A stretch of 12,662 bases of DNA from a bacterium (GTDB lineage Bacteria; CLD3; SB21), in the NCBI GenBank assembly GCA_013360215.1, contig JABWCP010000046.1, positions 1 to 12,662 of the forward strand. Direction: 5' to 3'. This document shows positions 6,197-12,662 of the stretch, in pieces. Each line of letters begins with the position of its first letter. Within the stretch, counting starts at the first letter, position 1. The translations under genes and the position numbers were made by a program. A model generated the notes under the pieces. It ran no database searches. It had not been told where the DNA came from and saw nothing but the letters and a program-made list of their open reading frames with translations.

Positions 6197-7033
6197 CTAT
6201 TTACCGAACACCTCTTTAAAAAGCGCTGCCATATCCGCCCATGAATCGGCGTCAGCCTTAGCATTATAAGCTAAAGGTAAATTGAATTTTTTACCCAGTG
6301 AATCAACCGCCGGGTTGGTAAAGCCGTGTACGGCACCGTCATAGGATTTGAATGCATAGTTGACTTTAGCTGCATCCATTTCTTTTTTGAAACCTTCGAT
6401 ATCTTTTTCAGAAACAAATTTATCGGCAGCGCCATTACATACCAGGACACGACTTTTCACTACCCCCTCTTTCGCCGGTTCTGCTGCACCCAGGCTTCCG
6501 TGAAAACTCACGACCGCTTTCATATCAATACCCTGACGGGCCATATTGAGTACTACGCCGCCGCCAAAACAATATCCGATAGCCGCGATATGGGATGCGT
6601 CCACATTAGGATTATTCTTCAATGTTTCGACCGCTTTTTCAAAACGTGCTTTAGCGCCTTTGAAGTTCTTCATGGTTTCGGATGCAAATTTTCCGGCGTC
6701 TTGCGGATGCTCTGCTTTTTTTCCATCGCCGTACATATCTACCGCTAAAGCCACATATCCCATTTCAGCAAGCATTTTAGCGCGTTGACGGGCATATTCA
6801 TTGTGACCCCACCACTCATGCACGACGATCACACCGGGACGTTTGCCCGTTTGCGCTGCATCATAGGCGATAAAACCTTTCATGGTAATATTATCCGCCG
6901 CATAACTGATCTCTTCACCCGTAATGTTTTTAGCCGCGACGGTCGTTGCTTCCGCTTTTGCCGGTTCTTTTTTGGCCGGTTGACAGCTCATCAAAACAGC
7001 CAAAGCCATGACGGCGATACGATGGATTCTCAT
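6197..7033 (-). CDS. Dienelactone-hydrolase-family lipoprotein
   Basis: This 278-residue alpha/beta hydrolase is probably anchored to the outer side of a membrane. Residues 1-17 form a lipoprotein signal: Arg2/Arg5, a hydrophobic run, then the lipobox LMSC with Cys17 as the lipidated residue. A low-complexity Ala/Lys/Glu/Thr linker (18-38) follows. The hydrolase domain has the dienelactone hydrolase signature: VVHEWWG (Glu73), nucleophile Cys155 in GYCFGG, Asp204 in NGAADKF, and His236 in GAVHGFTNP. The Cys-Asp-His triad, with a Glu positioned to activate the Cys, matches classical carboxymethylenebutenolidase, though family members act on varied esters and lactones and the substrate here is unknown. 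The start is set by a strong AAGGAG (7041-7046 on the + strand) 7 bases upstream. The gene lies 51 bases after the CZB gene. Confidence 0.92.
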   Translation of the reverse strand: MRIHRIAVMALAVLMSCQPAKKEPAKAEATTVAAKNITGEEISYAADNITMKGFIAYDAAQTGKRPGVIVVHEWWGHNEYARQRAKMLAEMGYVALAVDMYGDGKKAEHPQDAGKFASETMKNFKGAKARFEKAVETLKNNPNVDASHIAAIGYCFGGGVVLNMARQGIDMKAVVSFHGSLGAAEPAKEGVVKSRVLVCNGAADKFVSEKDIEGFKKEMDAAKVNYAFKSYDGAVHGFTNPAVDSLGKKFNLPLAYNAKADADSWADMAALFKEVFGK

Positions 7034-7084
7034 ACGCGCACTCCTTGTGTTAGGGTTAATATTTTAACAGAGAAACTGTAAAAC
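7034..7084 (-). promoter_or_regulatory. Dyad-rich gap before the hydrolase gene
   Basis: This 51-base gap breaks the otherwise tight - strand gene series. It holds GTTAA-tatt-TTAAC (7055-7068), next to a weaker ACAG/CTGT dyad (7068-7079), and ends with the strong AAGGAG of the hydrolase gene. A TTTACA (7083-7078 on the - strand) with TATTAA 15 bases later is a poor promoter match. A regulatory site or internal promoter is possible but not shown. Confidence 0.22.
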
Positions 7085-7441
7085 CTATAAGGATTTTTTC
7101 CAAGCGTGCAATTCAAAGAGAAGATGTTGCGAGGCCAATTGATATTCGCCCTGATAAATTTCAGTGGCTTGCTTTTTGAACCCGCTTAGAGCCAGATTCA
7201 AAACGATACCGGCTATTTTATGAAAATGCGCATGCAATTCGCGAACCGTAGTGTAAAAATGATCGTCTTTGTAATCCGTTTCGATCATGTGAATCCATTT
7301 CCCAAACGCGCATTGATCATCAACGGACACTTTATCCACAGCCCACACACTATGCCCGGTTTCAATCGCCGCCATGAGACGTTCTTTCCACAGCTCGTGA
7401 GCCGCGATGGCATTTTCTATTTCTTCCAACAGCGCGTGCAT
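7085..7441 (-). CDS. Free-standing CZB (chemoreceptor zinc-binding) domain protein
   Basis: This protein of 118 residues consists almost wholly of a CZB domain, the four-helix zinc-binding module usually fused to chemoreceptors or diguanylate cyclases. Counting from the TTG-ATG pair at 7444 as residue 1, the ligands fit His16 (AHELWK), Cys45 in the hallmark DQCAFGKW, and His71 and His75 (ELHAHFHK). The spacings (29, 26 and 4) agree with the pattern in characterised CZB proteins such as DgcZ. There is no transmembrane, HAMP, MA or GGDEF domain, so it can only act as a soluble zinc or oxidant (HOCl) sensor or partner. The likely start is the ATG at 7439-7441, 3 bases after the carA stop; a TTG at 7444 abuts the stop. 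Translational coupling to carA is likely. Domain call strong; function unknown. Confidence 0.87.
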   Translation of the reverse strand: MHALLEEIENAIAAHELWKERLMAAIETGHSVWAVDKVSVDDQCAFGKWIHMIETDYKDDHFYTTVRELHAHFHKIAGIVLNLALSGFKKQATEIYQGEYQLASQHLLFELHAWKKSL

Positions 7442-7444
7442 CAA

Positions 7445-8584
7445 TCAATTCTTATCCGCTTTTACGCGATCCATAAATTGATTAAAAAGATAATCGCTGT
7501 CATGCGGTCCGGGACTGGCTTCCGGATGGTACTGGACGGAAAAAAGCGGCAACTCCCGATGCCGAAATCCTTCGAGTGTGCCGTCATATAAATTGAAATG
7601 AGTCAGTTCGATTTCTTTCTCATTCAACGTTTTAGGATCAACGGTAAAACCGTGATTCTGCGAAGTAATCTCGATGATCCCTGTGGCTAAATTCTTTACG
7701 GGATGATTCGCTCCGCGATGGCCAAATTTTAATTTATATGTTTTTGCACCTAAAGCGATTCCAAGCAATTGTTGACCAAGACAAATACCGAATACCGGTT
7801 TTTTACCGATAAATTTTTTGATTTCAGGGATGACATAGTCAACGGCTTCCGGGTCGCCGGGTCCATTGGATAAAAATATTCCGTCCGGATTACTTGCCAA
7901 AATTTCATCCGCTTTTGTTTTGGAAGGAAATACTTCGACCACGCAGCCGCGTTCGACAAATTTTCTCAAAATATTTTGTTTGACGCCAAAATCATATACC
8001 GCAATTCGATACGGATGAGTTCCCGTAATATTTTCCCGGAACTGCCACATTTCCGCATTCGGTTCAGACCATTGATATTTAGTTTTACAAGTTACGGCAT
8101 CCACATGGTTAGCACCTTCCATCCGCGGCGCATTTTTCACTTTTTCCAATAACCGCTGCACGCTTGTGTCCGTCGTCGAAATAATCGCACGCATCGCGCC
8201 GAAGTTGCGGATATGGCGCGTGATAGCGCGTGTATCCAAACCCTCAATGCCCATGATACCGTTCTTTTTGAGCAGGTCGGATAACGAGTGGGATGAACGC
8301 CAATTGGACGGATAATCGCAAACTTCTTTGACGATCAACGCTTTGGCTTGCGGTCCACGCGATTCAAAATCCTCGTCGCTGATCCCATAATTACCGATCA
8401 AAGGATACGTCATGACGATCATTTGGCCGTAATACGACGGATCGGAGACGATCTCCTGATAACCCGTCATGCTGGTATTAAATACGATTTCGCCGGTCGC
8501 CTCGCCATCCGCACCGAAAGACCGCGCCTCATAAAATGTGCCGTCTTCCAGCACAAGCAATGCTTTGCTTTTGTTTGAATTCAC
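7445..8584 (-). CDS. carA: Carbamoyl-phosphate synthase small (glutaminase) subunit
   Basis: CarA hydrolyses glutamine and channels the ammonia to CarB for carbamoyl phosphate, the precursor of pyrimidines and arginine. With the GTG at 8584 as start the protein has 379 residues. It has the N-terminal CPSase small-chain domain (LVLEDGTFYEA, NTSMTGYQEIVSDPSY) and a C-terminal class I glutamine amidotransferase domain: nucleophile Cys268 in GICLGQQ, with His353 and Glu355 in QYHPEASPGPHD. These positions are almost the same as in E. coli CarA. An in-frame ATG at 8614 would add ten residues, but lies inside the upstream gene and lacks a ribosome binding site. The GTG has AGAGGA 6 bases upstream, so it is preferred. 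The upstream gene ends one base before this GTG. carB is not in the window and must lie elsewhere. Confidence 0.96.
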   Translation of the reverse strand: MNSNKSKALLVLEDGTFYEARSFGADGEATGEIVFNTSMTGYQEIVSDPSYYGQMIVMTYPLIGNYGISDEDFESRGPQAKALIVKEVCDYPSNWRSSHSLSDLLKKNGIMGIEGLDTRAITRHIRNFGAMRAIISTTDTSVQRLLEKVKNAPRMEGANHVDAVTCKTKYQWSEPNAEMWQFRENITGTHPYRIAVYDFGVKQNILRKFVERGCVVEVFPSKTKADEILASNPDGIFLSNGPGDPEAVDYVIPEIKKFIGKKPVFGICLGQQLLGIALGAKTYKLKFGHRGANHPVKNLATGIIEITSQNHGFTVDPKTLNEKEIELTHFNLYDGTLEGFRHRELPLFSVQYHPEASPGPHDSDYLFNQFMDRVKADKN

Positions 8585-8585
8585 C

Positions 8586-9323
8586 TTATATCCTCTGTAA
8601 TATTTTTTTTGCAATGTTGGGGTAATCGGTAATCAATCCGTCCACACCGAGATCGATCATGCGCTGCATTTCTTTTTCATCATTGACCGTCCAGGGATAT
8701 ACTGCGCAACGCGCTTCCCAGGCTCGCTCCATCAGCAATGCATTGACACCGACGGAATTGGGATGCCATGAATCTACAACAAGCCCTTTAGCTAAGCGAT
8801 GATTGAGGTTGGGCAACCGTTTTTCATAAATAAAACCCATGCGCATGTCGGGATCAATGCGTTGGCATTTTTTGACGACAAGGGGATTGAATGACGAAAT
8901 CACCACTTGTTTGCGCATATGCATATTGTATATCAAATCAATGACCCGTTCTTCGATTTTTCCGCGCAAGGGCATTTCGCTTTTGATTTCGATATTTACA
9001 AAAACAGGTTTACCTTGAAAAACCGTCAACACTTCCTTCAGCGTAGGGATGCCTGTTTGAACACGGTCCGATCGCAACGTAAGTTTTTTCAACTCTTCCA
9101 ATGTTTTGGTTCGCACCATGCCGCGCCCTGTAGTCGTAAGCCGGTCTAGGCGAATATCATGAAAGACCACCAGCTCTTTATCGCGCGTCAGGCGTACATC
9201 CAGTTCGACACCGTCATACCCTTCATCCACGACAGCCTGAAAACCCGGTAACGAATTTTCCGGAAACCCGGAATATGTCACACCGCGGTGCGCCATGATC
9301 ATGATATGCTTCGGAGCGATCAC
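8586..9323 (-). CDS. Glycerophosphodiester phosphodiesterase (GDPD family)
   Basis: This 245-residue enzyme should hydrolyse glycerophosphodiesters to sn-glycerol 3-phosphate and an alcohol, salvaging phospholipid head groups. It is a GDPD TIM barrel of the compact bacterial type. Key residues are His12-Arg13 (AHRG), Glu22-Asn23 (PENS), Glu40 and Asp42 (VELDVRLT), the catalytic His55-Asp56 (VFHD), Glu112 and Lys114 (NIEIKSE), then late WTVN and GVDGLITDYP. There is no signal peptide, so a cytosolic location is expected, unlike periplasmic GlpQ. The GTG at 9323 overlaps the bshA stop (GTGA), which favours coupling; an internal ATG at residue 8 is possible but leaves little sequence before HRG. 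The gene lies between bshA and carA with no metabolic link evident. Family certain; exact substrate unknown. Confidence 0.94.
   Translation of the reverse strand: MIAPKHIMIMAHRGVTYSGFPENSLPGFQAVVDEGYDGVELDVRLTRDKELVVFHDIRLDRLTTTGRGMVRTKTLEELKKLTLRSDRVQTGIPTLKEVLTVFQGKPVFVNIEIKSEMPLRGKIEERVIDLIYNMHMRKQVVISSFNPLVVKKCQRIDPDMRMGFIYEKRLPNLNHRLAKGLVVDSWHPNSVGVNALLMERAWEARCAVYPWTVNDEKEMQRMIDLGVDGLITDYPNIAKKILQRI
8591..8596 (-). promoter_or_regulatory. Shine-Dalgarno AGAGGA that decides the carA start
   Basis: On the - strand, AGAGGA lies 6 bases before the GTG at 8584, inside the last codons of the phosphodiesterase gene. It supports the GTG over the upstream ATG at 8614, and fits translational coupling between the two genes. 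Confidence 0.8.
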
Positions 9324-10477
9324 GTATTTTTGCCTTCGATGACTTTTTGATAATAATCTATGTACTGTTGCACGACACGGTCCGTACCGAAATTATCAAC
9401 AACCCGTTGGCGTGCGTTGGCGCGAAATCGCTGGTACAATTCCTGATCCGTAAGTATTTTGACCACATCCGCAGCCATCGCATCGACATCGCCGATTTTT
9501 TCGAGATAACCGGTTTCGTTGTGAATATTCACTTCCGAAAGTCCGCCGGCATTGGAGGTGACACAGGGTACACCCGCCGCCATGGCTTCCAGTGCGGCCA
9601 AGCCAAAACTTTCTTCTTCGCTTGGTAAAAGAAAAACATGCGCACAACAAATCAATTCAGCAACCGCTTCTTGTTTACCCAGAAAAACGACATGCTCATC
9701 CAATCCGAAATCTTGAACCAGCTGTTCGCACATGCGCCGCTCCGGACCGTCACCGATCAAGAGCAACTTGGCATTAATGTTTTCTCTTACTTTGGCGAAA
9801 ATTTTCACCACATCACCGACACGCTTGACCGGACGAAAATTACTGATGTGCATGATCAGTTTTTCGTGATTGGGCGTGATGCGGCTCAAAAAACCATGTG
9901 AACTGTCTTCGGGTTTATCGTGGGGACGATATTTTTCCGTATCAACAAAATTGGGTATTACTTCGATTTTTCGGTTGGGCTTAAATTCGCCGTACGTGCG
10001 GTTACGCAGATATTTTGACACCGACGTAGTACCGTCGCTTTCGTCAATACTGAACTTAATCAGATTTAAAAACGAACGATCCATGCCCAGCAATGTAATA
10101 TCCGTTCCGTGCAACGTCGTGACGGTTTTTAAGTCTTTGATGCGATTGTTTTTTCGGATGATCTGTTTTGCCAGATACGCGCTTGGCGCATGCGGTATGG
10201 CATAATGTACATGCAGTAAATCCAAATCCTCAAATTCCGCGACTTCAGCCATACGTGCCGCCAATGAAAGCGAATACGGCGAATGATCGAATACCGGATA
10301 ATTCATCACTTCGACGGCATGAAAATAAATGCGGTCACGAAACGTATTGAGACGAAAAGGAATATCGGAGGTGATAAAATGAATATCATGGCCGCGCTTG
10401 GCAAGTTCGATGCCCAGCTCGGTCGCTACGACACCGCTGCCGCCATACGTCGGGTAACACGTTACGCCTATTTTCAT
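9320..10477 (-). CDS. bshA: N-acetyl-alpha-D-glucosaminyl L-malate synthase (bacillithiol pathway)
   Basis: BshA joins UDP-GlcNAc and L-malate in the first step of bacillithiol synthesis. It is a cytosolic GT4 (GT-B fold) glycosyltransferase. The 385 residues match the family length of about 375-385. The N-terminal MKIGVTCYPTYGGSGVVATELG is characteristic of BshA rather than of GT4 enzymes in general; further along are HFITSDIPFRL (33-43), VHYAIPHA (90-97), TLHGTDITLLG (121-131), HISNFRPVKR (210-219), and the donor-site E-x7-E motif at Glu289 and Glu297 (ESFGLAALE). The gene lies 9 bases after the small membrane protein gene and overlaps the phosphodiesterase gene by 4 bases. bshB and bshC, needed for the remaining steps, are not in the window. 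The ribosome binding site is weak, so translation may depend on coupling. Confidence 0.94.
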   Translation of the reverse strand: MKIGVTCYPTYGGSGVVATELGIELAKRGHDIHFITSDIPFRLNTFRDRIYFHAVEVMNYPVFDHSPYSLSLAARMAEVAEFEDLDLLHVHYAIPHAPSAYLAKQIIRKNNRIKDLKTVTTLHGTDITLLGMDRSFLNLIKFSIDESDGTTSVSKYLRNRTYGEFKPNRKIEVIPNFVDTEKYRPHDKPEDSSHGFLSRITPNHEKLIMHISNFRPVKRVGDVVKIFAKVRENINAKLLLIGDGPERRMCEQLVQDFGLDEHVVFLGKQEAVAELICCAHVFLLPSEEESFGLAALEAMAAGVPCVTSNAGGLSEVNIHNETGYLEKIGDVDAMAADVVKILTDQELYQRFRANARQRVVDNFGTDRVVQQYIDYYQKVIEGKNT

Positions 10478-10486
10478 ATAATCAAT

Positions 10487-10720
10487 CTACCGTTTTCTAA
10501 AAAAAACATATACGACGTATAACACAACGATCACTGGCAGACCATACTGATTGATTTCCGGTGACGCCCACTGAAACAGGTTAAGCACGATCAAAAGAAG
10601 GAGCGCTCCGATGACCGACCAACCAAAAATCTGCCACATACGTTTGCGACGCGTATCGGATGCGGCTTCGCCGGATGTTTCTTCATCTTGTATATCCGGT
10701 TGTGACGTATCTTCATTCAT
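10487..10720 (-). CDS. Small two-helix membrane protein of unknown function
   Basis: This 77-residue protein has an acidic, polar N-terminus (residues 1-23, rich in Asp, Glu, Ser), a basic RRKR at about 24-27, a first hydrophobic segment (about 29-51, WQIFGWSVIGALLLLIVL), a short loop with SPEINQYG, and a second segment (about 58-73, GLPVIVVLYVVYVFF) ending in RKR. The charges suggest both ends face the cytosol with the short loop outside. The ATG lies 3 bases after the greA stop, without a good ribosome binding site, so it is probably translated by coupling. The gene ends 9 bases before bshA. I recognise no family. The tight fit between two well-supported genes makes it likely to be real. 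Confidence 0.75.
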   Translation of the reverse strand: MNEDTSQPDIQDEETSGEAASDTRRKRMWQIFGWSVIGALLLLIVLNLFQWASPEINQYGLPVIVVLYVVYVFFRKR

Positions 10721-10723
10721 AAT

Positions 10724-11194
10724 TTATCGGCTGATTTTGATGATTTTGAGTTCGAGTTCACCGGCCGGAATTTTGACTTTGGCCACATCGCCGACTTTTT
10801 TTCCGAGCAATCCTTTGGCAATAGGCGTATTCACCGATAGTTTGTTATTTTCCCAATCGGCTTCATTATCCGGAACTAACGTATAAGTCAGTTTTTCTTT
10901 GGTTTTAACATTTTGCAAATCAACGGTCGCAAGGATATATACTTTGTCAGTGGGAATTTCGTCTTCTTTGACTATGACGGCATTCATCACTTTCATTTCC
11001 ATTTCATTGATTTTGCTTTGCAATAACTGCAGCTCTTCTTTGGCCGCATGATATTCCGCATTTTCTTTGAGATCCCCGTGCTCCCGCGCCACCTGGACAC
11101 GATTGGCAATTTCGGGACGTTTAACATTTTTAAGATGTTGAATCTCTTCTTTGAGCTTTAATAAACCCTCGTGGGTCACATAGAACTTGGACAT
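10724..11194 (-). CDS. greA: Transcription elongation factor GreA
   Basis: GreA inserts a coiled coil into the RNA polymerase secondary channel and stimulates cleavage of backtracked transcripts. The protein is 156 residues long, close to the 158 of E. coli GreA. The N-terminal coiled coil (about 1-75) has the family signature with the acidic tip: Asp41 and Glu44 in HGDLKENAEYHAAKE. The C-terminal FKBP-like domain includes SVNTPIAKGLLGKKVGD and ends in ELKIIKI. The ATG has AAGGAG (11206-11211 on the + strand) 11 bases upstream, a somewhat long spacing. The gene follows the M24 peptidase gene by 21 bases and precedes the small membrane protein gene by 3. GreB is a lesser alternative, but the sequence reads as GreA. 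Confidence 0.96.
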   Translation of the reverse strand: MSKFYVTHEGLLKLKEEIQHLKNVKRPEIANRVQVAREHGDLKENAEYHAAKEELQLLQSKINEMEMKVMNAVIVKEDEIPTDKVYILATVDLQNVKTKEKLTYTLVPDNEADWENNKLSVNTPIAKGLLGKKVGDVAKVKIPAGELELKIIKISR

Positions 11195-11215
11195 TCGCTG
11201 ACAGACTCCTTTTCG

Positions 11216-12430
11216 TTACGCTAAAATAGGGAATATGGATGATTGCATCGGTGTGCCGGTCACCAAAACATCTTTTTTGTCTCCGACATACACATTCACT
11301 TCGGTACGCACGCCGAAGTCGCCTACAAAATAAATTCCGGGTTCGATCGAAAAACATGTACGCGGAATAATGCGGCGATTATCTTTGGTTTCAAGATTAT
11401 CAATATTGGCGCCGTTGCCATGCACTTCTTCACCGATCGAGTGGCCGGTACGGTGAATGAAATATTCTCCATAACCATGCTGGACGATATGCGCACGGCA
11501 AACATCATCGATTTTCCAACCCGGAAGCGGACGATCGGCGGCGATTTCTTCTTTTATAAAAGCGATCGCGGCATCGCGTGCGCCGACAACCACATCAAAC
11601 ACTTTGGCAAATTTTTCGGGTACCGTTTTGCCGACAAAACCCATCTGCGTATAATCGGCATAAACGCCGCGCGGATGATTTTTCTTGGCCCACCAATCAA
11701 TGAGCACCAAATCCCCTTCATGGATTTCTTTACAATGATCTTTTGTCGGCTCATAATGCGGATCGCCGGCATTTTCATTGACAGAGCAATTTGGCAAGTC
11801 GCCCGTGGTTAACCCGCGTTCGATAAATTGGTTGTGAATAAATTGCTGTACATCGTATTCGGTGACTTTTTGGCGACCGGTTATTTTTTCACGAATAAAC
11901 CCCCACACTTGCGGAATGATATCCGTCAAGGCTTTACCGGCTTCGACGTGCAATTGCAATTGCTGATCATCCCAAGTCGAATCAAAATATTGAACCAGAT
12001 CGGCGGAAGAAACGATTTCGGCTTGCGTGGTTTTTCTGACCAATTCGATTGTACCGGCATCCACGATAGCCACATACGGAATGTTACATTCAGGCGAATA
12101 TTCCATCGCAATTTTTTTATGCCCTGCGGTGACGGCCTTTAATCCGGCTTCAAGATCCTGCCAACTGGAAAAGATCACTTTTTCACCCGGCAACGTATCC
12201 AAAACATAACGCTCTATGCCGTGAACAAGTTTTTTGGGTGTACCTTGCGCAGGAATGTAATAAAAAAATCGGCGCTTTTGTGTCAAATGTTCCGGTATGC
12301 TCAGAATGCTAGATGCGACCGGATTGTTTTTTCTAAAACTGTACAGCAGCCACCCGTCGTACCCGTTACGCGCAATATCTTTTTGTATTCTCTCAATGCG
12401 CTCATTGATGTTACCAGTTGATTGTGCCAT
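11216..12430 (-). CDS. M24-family metallopeptidase (Xaa-Pro aminopeptidase-like)
   Basis: This 404-residue cytosolic protein has the two-domain layout of creatinase/prolidase-type M24 enzymes: an N-terminal creatinase-like domain (about 10-155) and a C-terminal pita-bread domain (about 160-395). All five dinuclear metal ligands can be placed: Asp245 (LIDWW), Asp259 (YADYTQ), His330 (RTGHSIG), Glu363 (SIEPGIY) and Glu377 (RTEVNV). DPHYEP (223-228) and EEVHGNG (334-340) supply the usual accessory histidines. This suggests removal of N-terminal residues before proline, or dipeptide cleavage; the sequence does not separate Xaa-Pro aminopeptidase from prolidase. The first domain, with SILSIPEHLTQKRRFFYY, is atypical of PepP. 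A good GAGGA (12435-12439) lies 4 bases before the ATG. The gene lies 10 bases after thiL and 21 before greA. Confidence 0.91.
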   Translation of the reverse strand: MAQSTGNINERIERIQKDIARNGYDGWLLYSFRKNNPVASSILSIPEHLTQKRRFFYYIPAQGTPKKLVHGIERYVLDTLPGEKVIFSSWQDLEAGLKAVTAGHKKIAMEYSPECNIPYVAIVDAGTIELVRKTTQAEIVSSADLVQYFDSTWDDQQLQLHVEAGKALTDIIPQVWGFIREKITGRQKVTEYDVQQFIHNQFIERGLTTGDLPNCSVNENAGDPHYEPTKDHCKEIHEGDLVLIDWWAKKNHPRGVYADYTQMGFVGKTVPEKFAKVFDVVVGARDAAIAFIKEEIAADRPLPGWKIDDVCRAHIVQHGYGEYFIHRTGHSIGEEVHGNGANIDNLETKDNRRIIPRTCFSIEPGIYFVGDFGVRTEVNVYVGDKKDVLVTGTPMQSSIFPILA

Positions 12431-12440
12431 AATATCCTCG

Positions 12441-12662
12441 TTAAAAATGTCGAAATCCCGCCGGTTCTAAGATTTTACGATTGCCTGATGCATCGGTGAT
12501 CACTACCGATGTGCCGGCGACGATCGTACCGATGGCGTGAATATTGGTTTTTAATATTTTCTTTGCTTTGACAAATTCCTTAGGAGACATGGTAAGTAAT
12601 AACTCATAATCTTCGCCGCCATGCAATGCCCACATCATAGAATCTTTTTTCAGCACATCGCT
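12441..12662 (-). CDS. thiL: Thiamine-monophosphate kinase, C-terminal part
   Basis: ThiL phosphorylates thiamine monophosphate to the active cofactor thiamine diphosphate. Only the last 73 residues are visible, and the frame stays open to the window edge; family members are usually 300-350 residues long. The diagnostic stretch is ALHGGEDYELLLT, followed by the expected small alpha/beta end (AIGTIV, VVITDASGN, GFRHF). The GGEDYELL motif is typical of ThiL within the PurM/AIR-synthase fold family, and other members (SelD, HypE, PurM) lack it in this form. A GTG at 12656 is internal, not the start. The TAA at 12441-12443 lies 10 bases before the peptidase gene, so this is the most upstream visible gene of the long - strand operon. 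Confidence 0.85.
   Translation of the reverse strand, partial: SDVLKKDSMMWALHGGEDYELLLTMSPKEFVKAKKILKTNIHAIGTIVAGTSVVITDASGNRKILEPAGFRHF

Noticed and set aside
7220-7591. 123-codon + strand frame antisense to the CZB and carA genes
   Set aside because: It spans the junction of two well-supported - strand genes and has no known motif or upstream ribosome binding site.
9347-10522. Series of short + strand frames opposite bshA
   Set aside because: They are mutually overlapping shadows of a strongly supported bshA frame.
11243-11812. 189-codon + strand frame antisense to the M24 peptidase gene
   Set aside because: It lies wholly opposite a gene with all catalytic residues in place. Its sequence shows no family motif, and its length is explained by codon bias on the other strand.
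1-12662. CRISPR array, tRNA, rRNA, transposase or phage gene
   Set aside because: I found no regularly spaced direct repeats, no cloverleaf-like sequence in the gaps and no mobile-element protein motif.

Overview
The window looks like an ordinary chromosomal segment of a Gram-negative-type bacterium, possibly from the Bacteroidetes/Chlorobi (FCB) side of the tree or a related uncultured phylum. The signs are a bacillithiol gene (bshA), a lipobox-bearing secreted hydrolase, a secreted cell-wall amidase, moderate GC, good AGGAG-type ribosome binding sites on several genes and frequent GTG starts. This placement is an inference; no 16S rRNA or other phylogenetic marker lies in the window. I see no transposase, phage gene, CRISPR array, tRNA or rRNA.

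Left part (1-4458, + strand): the 3' three quarters of ribulose-phosphate 3-epimerase (rpe); a flavin subunit of the molybdenum hydroxylase (xanthine oxidase) family that carries the four-cysteine [4Fe-4S] loop typical of 4-hydroxybenzoyl-CoA reductase beta subunits; complete purD; and, overlapping purD by 4 bases, a secreted zinc N-acetylmuramoyl-L-alanine amidase. The molybdenum-binding and [2Fe-2S] partners expected for the flavin subunit are not here.

Middle (4459-4935): a 477-base convergent gap with one doubtful small ORF, some short dyads and a strong rho-independent terminator for the + strand genes.

Right part (4936-12662, - strand): ten genes, read from right to left: thiL (partial), an M24 metallopeptidase, greA, a 77-residue two-helix membrane protein, bshA, a glycerophosphodiester phosphodiesterase, carA, a free-standing CZB zinc-binding protein, a dienelactone-hydrolase-like lipoprotein and a class V PLP enzyme. 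From thiL to the CZB gene the spacing is 21 bases or less, with one overlap, so these eight probably form one transcription unit. The last two genes sit behind gaps of 51 and 115 bases; the second gap holds a perfect 12-bp inverted repeat.

Most of this is housekeeping: pentose phosphate pathway, purine, pyrimidine/arginine and thiamine cofactor synthesis, transcript cleavage, wall remodelling and low-molecular-weight thiol synthesis. I found no clear new multi-gene system. The points most worth a second look are the orphan [4Fe-4S]-type flavin subunit, the solo CZB protein coupled to carA in the bshA operon, and the 66-bp inverted-repeat element at 6109-6174.
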